A stretch of DNA of 8,632 bases from Noviherbaspirillum sp. (GTDB taxonomy: Bacteria > Pseudomonadota > Gammaproteobacteria > Burkholderiales > Burkholderiaceae). Of the stretch, positions 1 through 5,699 are shown piece after piece; within the stretch, counting starts at the first letter, position 1, and each line of letters opens with the position of its first letter. The position numbers and the translations under genes are program-made. The stretch covers positions 1 through 8,632 of the forward strand of contig JAQGLQ010000226.1 of the NCBI GenBank assembly GCA_028292785.1, written 5' to 3'. A model generated the notes under the pieces. That model saw only the letters and a list, made by a program, of their open reading frames with translations. It ran no database searches and was not told the origin of the DNA.

Positions 1-113
1 CTTTAATGGTGAAAAACTGCGTCAGTTGGTACTTATCGGCTATTTTTGCGCTATTTCATTGCTTTTAAGAGATTTAATATATTTTATTTTTAAGCCGAGC
101 ATGGCAGAATCGG

Positions 114-142
114 TTATCAGGCTTAGGCACCTAAGCTAGAAT
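114..142 (+). promoter_or_regulatory. Putative sigma-70 promoter for the MarR-family gene
   Basis: A -35-like hexamer TTATCA (114-119, 4 of 6 to TTGACA) and a -10-like hexamer TAGAAT (137-142, 5 of 6 to TATAAT) are separated by exactly 17 bases. Transcription would begin near 149, leaving a leader of about 57 bases before the ATG at 206. The spacer is almost entirely filled by the inverted repeat at 121-136, so a bound dimer would block RNA polymerase. This is a prediction from sequence only. Confidence 0.5.
121..136. promoter_or_regulatory. 16-bp inverted repeat, probable operator in the promoter spacer
   Basis: The sequence GCTTAGGCACCTAAGC has two perfect 7-bp arms around a central CA. 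Length and symmetry fit MarR-family operators, which are usually 16-20 bp dyads bound by a winged-helix dimer. It sits between the -35 and -10 hexamers of the gene for the adjacent MarR protein, so autorepression is the simplest reading. A hairpin role is unlikely because the loop would be only two bases. Confidence 0.55.
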
Positions 143-205
143 AAAGCCTAGATTAACCTCGGAATCCCGACGTTAGCGGTCACAGGATGAAAGGCAGGTA
201 AAGGC

Positions 206-769
206 ATGAGTGCAGCAGAAGGCAGGAATGTGCGGGAAATCGTGCCCGGCGGCTCGGCATACTGGAGCCAGGCGGTATCGAGCGAGCGCCTGGCGCATTT
301 GATCAAGATCGCTTACAGGGGCTTTTCGCGCGGATTGCAAATGCGGCTGCGCAAGCACTCCGTGCTATACGGCCACTGGACGCTGCTGCGCATCCTGTGG
401 CAAACCGACGGCATCACGCAGCGCCAACTGAGCGAACAGGCCGGCGTCATGGAACCGACTACCTTCGCCGCGCTGCAGGCGATGGAAAAGCTCGGTTACA
501 TCACCCGCCAGAAAATGGGCAAGCAAGTGCGCATCTTCGTCACCCCCAAGGGTGCGGCACTGAAGACCCTGATCGTCCCGGCCGCGGAGGAAGTCAATCA
601 GATCGCGCTGTCCGGCATTGCGCCGGAGGATCTCACCGCGACCCGGCGCACCATGCTTGCCATGATCGAGAACCTCTCGGCCGACGAACCGGCGTGGCTC
701 GAGCGGGAGTCGATGGCGACCGCCGCCGCGCAGGATGAAGAAACCATCACCACAACCAGCAACGACTAG
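206..769 (+). CDS. MarR-family winged helix-turn-helix transcriptional regulator
   Basis: This 187-residue protein is within the upper range for MarR regulators, which act as homodimers and commonly lose DNA affinity when a small, often aromatic, ligand binds. Residues ~25-65 form the N-terminal dimerisation helices. The segment 70-97 (TQRQLSEQAGVMEPTTFAAL...) is the helix-turn-helix, with the recognition helix about 84-96. Residues ~100-114 (RQKMGKQVRIFVTPKG) are the beta wing ending in the usual TPKG turn, and 118-165 are the C-terminal dimerisation helices. A polar, Thr-rich tail follows. The ATG at 206 is preceded by AGG at 196-198 with a 7-base gap. The preceding promoter contains a dyad suited to autoregulation. 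The dehydrogenase gene starts 41 bases downstream on the same strand, so its substrate pathway is the likely regulatory target. The family call is secure; the ligand is unknown. Confidence 0.9.
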   Translation: MSAAEGRNVREIVPGGSAYWSQAVSSERLAHLIKIAYRGFSRGLQMRLRKHSVLYGHWTLLRILWQTDGITQRQLSEQAGVMEPTTFAALQAMEKLGYITRQKMGKQVRIFVTPKGAALKTLIVPAAEEVNQIALSGIAPEDLTATRRTMLAMIENLSADEPAWLERESMATAAAQDEETITTTSND

Positions 770-772
770 CCA

Positions 773-790
773 CGCTAGCGATCACTAGCG
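773..790. promoter_or_regulatory. 18-bp dyad in the marR-like/dehydrogenase gap, possible second operator
   Basis: CGCTAGCGATCACTAGCG has perfect 6-bp outer arms (CGCTAG / CTAGCG), and 8 of 9 base pairs are symmetric overall. It lies just upstream of the ribosome binding site of the dehydrogenase gene. Its inner 16 bp (774-789) share the symmetric pattern GCTnnnGnnCnnnAGC with the 121-136 dyad. That agrees with one regulator binding both sites, although only half of the aligned bases match. No T-run follows, so it does not look like a terminator. Confidence 0.4.
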
Positions 791-793
791 AGC

Positions 794-800
794 AAAGGAG
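794..800 (+). promoter_or_regulatory. Strong ribosome binding site for the dehydrogenase gene
   Basis: AAAGGAG ends 10 bases before the ATG at 811 and fixes that start. The site abuts the 773-790 dyad, so a protein bound there could also affect translation or transcription of the downstream gene. Confidence 0.7.
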
Positions 801-810
801 AACAATCGAC

Positions 811-2022
811 ATGACAAATCCTTCAGCGGCAAGGACGCCGGCATCCGGCGTGATCCAGATCGGCATCGTGGGGCTCGGCGCCGCCGGCCGCGCTTTCGTT
901 CCGGCGATTCTCGGCCACCCCGGCCTCAAACTGGCGGCGATCGCCGATCCGGTGTCGCAGGTCAGGGAAAGCGTCACCGCCGAACTCGGTGTCGCCGCTT
1001 ACGCTACGCTGGCTGAACTGCTCGACCATCCGGGGCTGGATGCGGTGTACATCGCTACGCCGACCGATCTGCATCCGGAGCATGTCGAACAAGCCTGCGC
1101 CGCGAAGAAGCATATCCTGGTCGAGAAACCGATGGCCACGACGCTGGAGGAAGCGCGCGCCATGATCGCCGCCGCCGACCGCGCCGGCGTGGCGCTGCTG
1201 GTCGGACACTCGCACAGCTATGACATGCCGATCAAGAAAATGCGCGAGATCATCGCCGGCGGCACGCTCGGACGGGTGCGCATGGTGAATACCTGGTGCT
1301 TCACCGACTGGATCTACCGCCCGCGGCGGCCGGAGGAACTCGATGCCAGCCTCGGCGGCGGCGTGACCTACCGCCAGGGTTCGCACCAGTTCGACATCAT
1401 CCGCCTGCTCTGCGGCGGCATGGTAAAGACGGTCAAGGCGAAGACCTTCGACTGGGACCCGAGCCGCAGCGCGATCGGCGCGCACACGGTTTTCCTCGAT
1501 TTTGCCGATGGCGCCGCCGCTACCGCGGTCTATAACGGCTACGGCAGCTTCTCGACCATGGACCTGTGCGGCGATGTCAGCGAATGGGGCTACATACAAC
1601 CGCCGGGCAGCCGCCCGTGGGCGCGCCGCCCCGCCCCCGGCACGACGCCCGAGGCCGAATTGCGCGCGAAGCAAGCGCGCGCCAAGAACGCCATTCCGGG
1701 CAGCGCCCCCTATCAGCCCTACTTCGGGCTGACGCTGGTCAGCTGCGAAGGCGGCGACATACGGCAGTCGCCGACCGGACTGAGCATCTATACCGAGGAC
1801 GGACTGAGTGAAATCGAATTGCCTGCCGACCGCACGCCGCGCGATCTCGTCATGGCCGAGTTCCATGACGTCATCACCGGAAAGGCGCCGGCAGTACACG
1901 ATGGGCGTTGGGGACTGGCGAATCTTGAAGTGTGCGCCGCGGCGATTGCGTCTTCCAAAAGCGGGCGTGAAGTGACGCTGGAGCACCAGGTTCCAGTCAT
2001 CAGGAACGCAGGCGGGGCATAA
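811..2022 (+). CDS. Gfo/Idh/MocA-family oxidoreductase, phthalate dihydrodiol dehydrogenase (Pht4)-like
   Basis: A 403-residue NAD(P)-dependent dehydrogenase. The N-terminal Rossmann fold has the glycine motif G21-L-G23-A-A-G26, an Asp at the end of the next strand (IADP), and the family lysine motif E105-K106-P107 in LVEKPMATT. The C-terminal alpha/beta domain contains GGGVTYRQGSHQFDIIR, with the H192-x2-D195 residues usual for the catalytic region. The segments GHSHSYD, YRPRRPEELD, QPYFGL.LVSCE and AVHDGRWG, as I recall the family, resemble phthalate 4,5-cis-dihydrodiol dehydrogenase. That enzyme rearomatises a ring dihydrodiol to the catechol-like diol. No dioxygenase or decarboxylase gene is visible here, so the substrate is inferred only by resemblance. 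It follows the MarR gene by 41 bases and probably forms a two-gene unit with it. The enzyme should be cytosolic, as no signal peptide is seen. Family certain; substrate uncertain. Confidence 0.85.
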   Translation: MTNPSAARTPASGVIQIGIVGLGAAGRAFVPAILGHPGLKLAAIADPVSQVRESVTAELGVAAYATLAELLDHPGLDAVYIATPTDLHPEHVEQACAAKKHILVEKPMATTLEEARAMIAAADRAGVALLVGHSHSYDMPIKKMREIIAGGTLGRVRMVNTWCFTDWIYRPRRPEELDASLGGGVTYRQGSHQFDIIRLLCGGMVKTVKAKTFDWDPSRSAIGAHTVFLDFADGAAATAVYNGYGSFSTMDLCGDVSEWGYIQPPGSRPWARRPAPGTTPEAELRAKQARAKNAIPGSAPYQPYFGLTLVSCEGGDIRQSPTGLSIYTEDGLSEIELPADRTPRDLVMAEFHDVITGKAPAVHDGRWGLANLEVCAAAIASSKSGREVTLEHQVPVIRNAGGA

Positions 2023-2041
2023 GAAACTTCATCCCGCCTGC
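2008..2041. terminator. GC-rich hairpin between convergent genes, possible bidirectional terminator
   Basis: GCAGGCGGG (2008-2016) pairs perfectly with CCCGCCTGC (2033-2041), and a G-U pair can extend the stem inward, leaving a loop of about 14 bases. The left arm overlaps the last codons of the dehydrogenase gene, and the stop codon lies in the loop. The structure is downstream of both this gene (+) and the convergent SRPBCC gene (-). Neither side shows a T-tract, so it is not a classic intrinsic terminator. It may instead assist termination or protect the 3' end. Confidence 0.4.
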
Positions 2042-2058
2042 CTGCGGATCGTACCGCG

Positions 2059-2613
2059 TCAGTGTTGCGGCACCGAGCCGCGCCATGCGCCGGTTTCCGC
2101 ACCGCGGCTTTCGAGCAGTTCCTTGAAGCGGTTCAGATTACCCTTCAACTGCATTTTCACGAAGCCCAGCATGTCACCGATTTTCTCGTCGGCGCTCTGC
2201 GGAACGTAATCCATCTGCAGCATGATGCGGGTCTTCGAGTCCGAAATCTTGTGGAAGGTGACTACGCCGGAATTCTGCACGCCGCCGATGCTGCGCCATG
2301 CGATGCGCTTGTCGGGGATCTGTTCCGTGATTTCGGCGTCCCATTGCTCTTCCTTGCCGGCCACATCGGCGCGCCAGCGCAGATGCGTGTCGTCAAGTTG
2401 CCGTACTTCACGCACGCTATCCATGAATTTCGGGAAGTCCTCGAACTGCGTCCACTGGTTGTATGCGGTGCTGACGGGTACGTTCACCTCGATCGCTTCT
2501 TCGACGGTGGATGTGCCGGAACCCGCGCCTGCATTACGGGATTTCTTCAACTGTTTGGATAAAAGAACCCCGCCCACGGCAAGCGCGGCGACGGCGACGA
2601 ATCTGTTCAACAT
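2059..2613 (-). CDS. Membrane-anchored SRPBCC (START-like, polyketide cyclase/dehydrase) family protein
   Basis: This protein has 184 residues. An N-terminal hydrophobic helix (about 4-19) is followed by a basic stretch (KQLKKSR), which suggests a single membrane anchor with the rest cytoplasmic. A short Gly/Ser/Thr linker leads to an SRPBCC domain, about residues 37-170. Visible features are EAIEVNVPVSTAYNQWTQFEDFPKFMDSV, which is typical of the first strand and helices of this fold, the central strand W80-RADVAGKEEQWDAEI, and the C-terminal helix GNLNRFKELLESRG that closes the ligand cavity. Proteins of this kind occur widely in proteobacteria, and their ligands are mostly unknown. The start is fixed by GGAGGA (2621-2626 on the other strand), 7 bases from the ATG. 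The gene runs convergently to the dehydrogenase and is separated from the secretin gene by about 210 bases, so it is probably transcribed alone. Function cannot be given beyond lipid or hydrophobic ligand binding as a possibility. Confidence 0.85.
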   Translation of the reverse strand: MLNRFVAVAALAVGGVLLSKQLKKSRNAGAGSGTSTVEEAIEVNVPVSTAYNQWTQFEDFPKFMDSVREVRQLDDTHLRWRADVAGKEEQWDAEITEQIPDKRIAWRSIGGVQNSGVVTFHKISDSKTRIMLQMDYVPQSADEKIGDMLGFVKMQLKGNLNRFKELLESRGAETGAWRGSVPQH

Positions 2614-2652
2614 TTAATTTTCCTCCGGGTTAGGACTGTTTACGTTGGACAA

Positions 2653-2781
2653 CTACCTCCTGATACCGAGGGCGTGCAAACCGCGACCACGAAGAGCGTC
2701 GCAGAAACGATCGGCGAACTCGGCGGCACGCACCGCCCCGCCGGTCTTGGTCCGATATTTTCTGACCGCGAAAGTTGTCAT
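2653..2781 (-). CDS. Possible small ORF of 42 codons, hypothetical
   Basis: An ATG at 2781 opens a 42-residue basic peptide (MTTFAVRKYRTKTGG... ending LGIRR) with a TAG stop at 2653. It lies in the gap between the secretin stop (2826) and the SRPBCC start (2613), on the same strand as both. No good Shine-Dalgarno sequence precedes it (the upstream bases read CTCCGTAACGAACTAA), and third-position GC is only moderate. I do not recognise the peptide. It may be chance, a leader for the SRPBCC gene, or a decayed remnant. Confidence 0.2.
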   Translation of the reverse strand: MTTFAVRKYRTKTGGAVRAAEFADRFCDALRGRGLHALGIRR

Positions 2782-2825
2782 TTAGTTCGTTACGGAGATC
2801 TGTTCCGGCGAGCCGGCGACGTTTT

Positions 2826-4160
2826 CTAGGGTTTAGCCGTGCCGCCCGTCTCGAGTTGCTCGAGCGTCGCTTCCAGCTTGTCGCGCTTTTCGTAAAGCGC
2901 GCGCTCCGTCTCCGCGACTTTTTTGACCGAGGGTTCCTGAATGGCATCGGGTATCGTCGAGCGCACGATACGAGGGGTGATGATGACGATGGTTTCGGTC
3001 GCGATGCCAAGGTTTTCGGAAGTCGAAAACGCGCGGCCTATGATGGGCAGGTCGCCGAGCACCGGCACGCCGGTCTTGCGGTACCCGTCGGAATTCTTGA
3101 TCAGGCCGGCGATCAGGATGCTTTGTCCGTCTTCGGCAACGAGTTGTGTCGTTACCTCCGTGGTCTTTTTCGACGGTATCCCGCCCGATACCGTGCCCGA
3201 GCTGACTTCAGGCCGGATCTTCATCGAGATGCGGCCGTCCACATCCACCGAGGGAACGACGCGCAGAATGACGCCGGTCTCGAGGAACTGGATCGACTCG
3301 GTACTGACATTGTTGATCGTGGTGGTCAGCCGATAGCCGATCTTGTCGCCGACATTGGTCACCGCTTCCTGGTTTTCGAGCGTCAGCAGTTTCGGCGTGG
3401 CGAGCGTATGCACCCTGCCCTTGTTGCTCAGGGCATTCAGGTGGACCTCGATGTTGCGGTTGACGATGTTGAAGAACAGGCCCGGCGTGTTCCGGTCCGC
3501 CAGTCCGCGCGTGCCACCCTGGCTGCCGGCGCCGCTATTGAAGAAGCGCGTCCAGTCGACGCCGAAGTTCTCGGAATCGTCCAGCGTCACTTCGAGAATC
3601 TTCGCTTCGATCATGATCTGCAGCGGCTGCCTGTCGATTTCGCGCAGCAGGCGCTCGATGCGCGCGATGACCTCGGGCGTGTCTTCGACCACCAGGGTGC
3701 GGCGCTCTTCCAGCAGGGTCACCTTGCCGCCGCGCGTCGCATATTTCGCGGCTATCTCGGCCACCGCCTTCGGGTTCGAATACTGGATGCGCAGTGCCTT
3801 CACTTCCATATTGACGAGATCGAGGCGGGCGGCGCTCTCTTTCTTATCCAGAATGAGGTAAGCGCCGGCCCGTTCGTCCACGCCGTAGCCGGCCGATTCG
3901 GCGATTGCATGAATTGCTTGCCGCAACGAAACATCGTAGAGATTCACGGTGGCGTTTCCGGTCACACCGGGCGAGAGCATGATGTTCACGCGTTCGCGCC
4001 GCGAGAGCATTTCGAACAGCTCTGCAATGGGCGCGTTGCGAAAGGCAAACGACAGGTCGCCGTCGGGCCTGGCGTCGCGCTGTGCCCCGGCGACCAGCGG
4101 CTGCGCGGCCAGCGCACAGGCGATGAGCAGGCGCATCCAATATGACCGGTATGATTTCAT
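2826..4160 (-). CDS. Compact type IV pilus / MSHA-type secretin (PilQ/MshL-like)
   Basis: This is the outer-membrane pore through which the pilus leaves the cell. Residues 1-27 are a signal peptide (basic start, LLIACALAAQPLVAGAQ). Residues ~36-104 form a secretin/TonB short N-terminal (STN) domain, with LSFAFRNAPIAELFEML and VNIMLSPGVTGNATVNLYDV. Residues ~112-175 form one N1-type ring domain. Residues ~178-400 form the secretin barrel, with the family signature GQSILIAGLI...VPVLGDLPIIG at 345-375 and the terminal strand TIVIITPRIV. A charged helical tail (410-444) follows. At 444 residues it is shorter than typical PilQ (about 700) or MshL (about 550), with no AMIN domains and only one N1-type ring. 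The ATG at 4160 overlaps the stop of the PilP/MshK-like gene (ATGA); the inner ATG at 4136 lacks a ribosome site and would lose the basic n-region. It is the last gene of the cluster seen here. Confidence 0.93.
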   Translation of the reverse strand: MKSYRSYWMRLLIACALAAQPLVAGAQRDARPDGDLSFAFRNAPIAELFEMLSRRERVNIMLSPGVTGNATVNLYDVSLRQAIHAIAESAGYGVDERAGAYLILDKKESAARLDLVNMEVKALRIQYSNPKAVAEIAAKYATRGGKVTLLEERRTLVVEDTPEVIARIERLLREIDRQPLQIMIEAKILEVTLDDSENFGVDWTRFFNSGAGSQGGTRGLADRNTPGLFFNIVNRNIEVHLNALSNKGRVHTLATPKLLTLENQEAVTNVGDKIGYRLTTTINNVSTESIQFLETGVILRVVPSVDVDGRISMKIRPEVSSGTVSGGIPSKKTTEVTTQLVAEDGQSILIAGLIKNSDGYRKTGVPVLGDLPIIGRAFSTSENLGIATETIVIITPRIVRSTIPDAIQEPSVKKVAETERALYEKRDKLEATLEQLETGGTAKP

Positions 4161-4501
4161 GGCGATGGTGTCCTATCCAGTTCAAGTCTCATTTGCTTGC
4201 CGTTCCCGCCCAGCACCGCTGCGCGCTCTTCCACAGTCAGCAACACATATCCCTGCACCGACTCGCCCACGCCAAGTATGCGGCCGTCGATATTTACAAG
4301 AGGGCGATCGCGGTCGAACAAAACCGCACGCAGCTCCGGCTTCCATTCCGCCACCGCTCCGCCGGCGGAAAACGATGGCGGCGCGGGACGCATGAACGGA
4401 TCGCGCCGCAGTGCCGCCGCGCCGTCGGCCGCGAGCGAGACGGTGCAAGATGCTGCGACCAGGGCCGCGACCGCGATTCTCCTGAAGTCGATCGTGCTCA
4501 T
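4157..4501 (-). CDS. PilP/MshK-like pilus assembly protein
   Basis: A 114-residue periplasmic protein with an N-terminal hydrophobic export segment (residues ~8-24, AVAALVAASCTVSLA), then the characteristic RRDPF motif (32-36) and a small beta domain (about 55-111: LRAVLFDRDRPLVNIDGRILGVGESV..YVLLTVEE..AVL). This arrangement is typical of PilP, MshK and GspC-type proteins, which connect the inner-membrane PilN/PilO complex to the secretin ring. AASC at 16-19 is a weak lipobox, so lipidation as in PilP is possible but unproven. I chose the ATG at 4501, which has GGAA 5 bases upstream. A TTG at 4516 is in frame and would overlap the preceding stop, but it would add a non-typical MNGTP extension. 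The stop overlaps the secretin ATG. Sequence divergence makes PilP versus MshK uncertain. Confidence 0.8.
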   Translation of the reverse strand: MSTIDFRRIAVAALVAASCTVSLAADGAAALRRDPFMRPAPPSFSAGGAVAEWKPELRAVLFDRDRPLVNIDGRILGVGESVQGYVLLTVEERAAVLGGNGKQMRLELDRTPSP

Positions 4502-4512
4502 CGGTGTTCCAT

Positions 4513-5055
4513 TCAACGGTAAATTGCGACCCGCGCCTTCATCTCTATTGCCTTGCCGCTTTCGTTAGGCCGCATTTCGAATCGGACGACCGCAAGATTG
4601 TCCATCGCACGCTCCAGATCCTGGAGCCACGCGATCACGTCGCGATAGCTTCCCCTGATCTCGACATCGAACGGAAGCTCCTGGAAGCTCATCACCCGGC
4701 GCGCGGCGCCCAATGCGACACTGCTCAGGACGACACCCCGACGGACGCTGACGCGATCGAGCTGGGCGACCACATGTACCGCAAGCTGCTCGGCCGAGCG
4801 TGCGTCGCCAGGCCTGTCCGCCGACATGCGCTCGATCTCGGCGGTCAGCTGCCGCTTGGCGTGTTCCAGCGCGACGCTTTCCGTGCCTTGCTGCAGATGC
4901 TGCGCGCGCTCGGCGCGTACCGTCTGCAGCGCCTTGAAGGATGGCCGTGCTGCCGTGTATAGCAGGGCGGCGGCTATCAGAAACATGCCGGCGCCGACCA
5001 GGTAAATCCGCCGCATCGGCAAAGCGACGAGAAGCGAGATCAGACGATGATTCAT
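4513..5055 (-). CDS. PilO/MshJ-like inner-membrane alignment protein
   Basis: This 180-residue protein has a short cytoplasmic end, one transmembrane helix (about 15-35, IYLVGAGMFLIAAALLYTAA), a periplasmic coiled coil (about 38-78, FKALQTVRAERAQHLQQ...) and a ferredoxin-like domain. The domain includes the PilO hallmark LPFDVEIRGSYRDVIAWLQDLER (127-149) and a closing strand AIEMKARVAIYR. PilO pairs with PilN to form the periplasmic platform that binds PilP. The frame stays open far upstream, but the real start is the ATG at 5055. It has GGAGGT (5062-5067 on the other strand) 6 bases before it and overlaps the PilN-like stop (ATGA). Translational coupling with its neighbour is therefore likely. 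Confidence 0.88.
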   Translation of the reverse strand: MNHRLISLLVALPMRRIYLVGAGMFLIAAALLYTAARPSFKALQTVRAERAQHLQQGTESVALEHAKRQLTAEIERMSADRPGDARSAEQLAVHVVAQLDRVSVRRGVVLSSVALGAARRVMSFQELPFDVEIRGSYRDVIAWLQDLERAMDNLAVVRFEMRPNESGKAIEMKARVAIYR

Positions 5056-5696
5056 TGCGCTACCTCCGGAACCGGGACCAGCGCGGCCGATGCGCTGAAT
5101 TCGACCATTTCGGTATTTGCACCCGCGCTGGCGCTGCTCTGGATGAACCGAACGTTCGACGTGCCGGGCTGATCCGACAATGCCTTCATGAAATCCGCCA
5201 GCACGCGATGATCGAGCGCGCCACCCTTGATCTCGATGCGGCTCGGCGGGAGCGGCGCCGCATCGCCGGCCGCGGCAGTGTCGGGATTGACGCCGCTCGC
5301 CGGGGCCTTCGGCGTATCCGCCGCCTCGCGGCCGCCGCGCATATACCTGATACTCGTGAGCCACACTCCCCCATTAAGGGCGGCGTCGATCGCATTGACG
5401 GTGTTCAGGATTTCATCGCTGCCGCGCAAGGCCGCCAGCGCGGCCCGCGCTTGTTCGAGGCGCGCCTTCTCTTCAGTCAGCGCGCTGACCTGCGCGCGCA
5501 GGGCGGAAGCCGATGCGGCGGCGCTACGCGCTCCGGCCAGTTGGGCACTCTCGACGTGCAGCTGCCAGCGCAACGTTCCAAGCAGCGCACCGCCGGTGAT
5601 GCATGCCAGCGCCAACGCCGCCAGGGCGATCCGCACGGTTCGGCGCATGCGAACCATGTCGCGATAGCTGCGCGGGATGAGATCGATTTCGTTCAT
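5052..5696 (-). CDS. PilN-like pilus assembly protein
   Basis: A 214-residue bitopic membrane protein. The N-terminus MNEIDLIPRSYR matches the cytoplasmic INLLP-type motif by which PilN docks into the groove of PilM. A transmembrane helix (about 20-42) follows, then a long Ala/Leu-rich coiled coil (45-92) and a periplasmic ferredoxin-like domain (about 95-205, with VWLTSIRYMRGG and RIEIKGGALDHRVLADFMKAL). A proline/alanine-rich insert (about 121-151) interrupts the domain between its first and second strands and is longer than I would expect. The gene begins 3 bases after the PilM-like stop, with only a poor ribosome site, so coupled translation is likely. MshI2-type proteins of MSHA loci are the other possible label. 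Confidence 0.87.
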   Translation of the reverse strand: MNEIDLIPRSYRDMVRMRRTVRIALAALALACITGGALLGTLRWQLHVESAQLAGARSAAASASALRAQVSALTEEKARLEQARAALAALRGSDEILNTVNAIDAALNGGVWLTSIRYMRGGREAADTPKAPASGVNPDTAAAGDAAPLPPSRIEIKGGALDHRVLADFMKALSDQPGTSNVRFIQSSASAGANTEMVEFSASAALVPVPEVAQ

Positions 5697-5699
5697 GGC

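Larger units (their letters stand above)
1..205. other. AT-rich intergenic region upstream of the MarR-family gene
   Basis: No convincing coding sequence is seen here. The first ~110 bases are strongly AT-rich (runs of T and A around 41-92), in sharp contrast to the GC-rich genes that follow. The right half holds the promoter and dyad described separately. The AT-rich part could carry an UP element, a nucleoid-protein binding site or a promoter for a divergent gene beyond the left edge. None of these can be decided from this sequence. Confidence 0.6.

Noticed and set aside
823..1986. Long - strand open frame (387 codons) opposite the dehydrogenase
   Set aside because: Arg-rich composition without motifs. 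The + strand carries the Rossmann and EKP motifs and a strong ribosome site.
2614..2661. Twelve-codon TTG-started leader peptide just before the SRPBCC gene
   Set aside because: An AGGAGG lies upstream but only three bases from the TTG, and such a short frame is easily explained by chance. The SRPBCC ATG has its own strong site.
2805..2816. CCGGC-GA-GCCGG palindrome downstream of the secretin as a terminator
   Set aside because: The loop of two bases is too tight, the stem is short, and no T-run follows on the minus strand.
2775..4145. Long + strand open frame (456 codons) opposite the secretin
   Set aside because: The minus-strand frame has an unmistakable secretin domain order and signature. 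The opposite frame is rich in Arg, Gly and Ala with no recognisable domain, as expected for a shadow in GC-rich DNA.
5056..5364. Upstream extension of the PilO-like frame to a start at 5364
   Set aside because: The extension is Arg/Gly-rich and lies entirely over the PilN-like gene. The start at 5055 has GGAGGT and an ATGA overlap and gives a normal PilO N-terminus.
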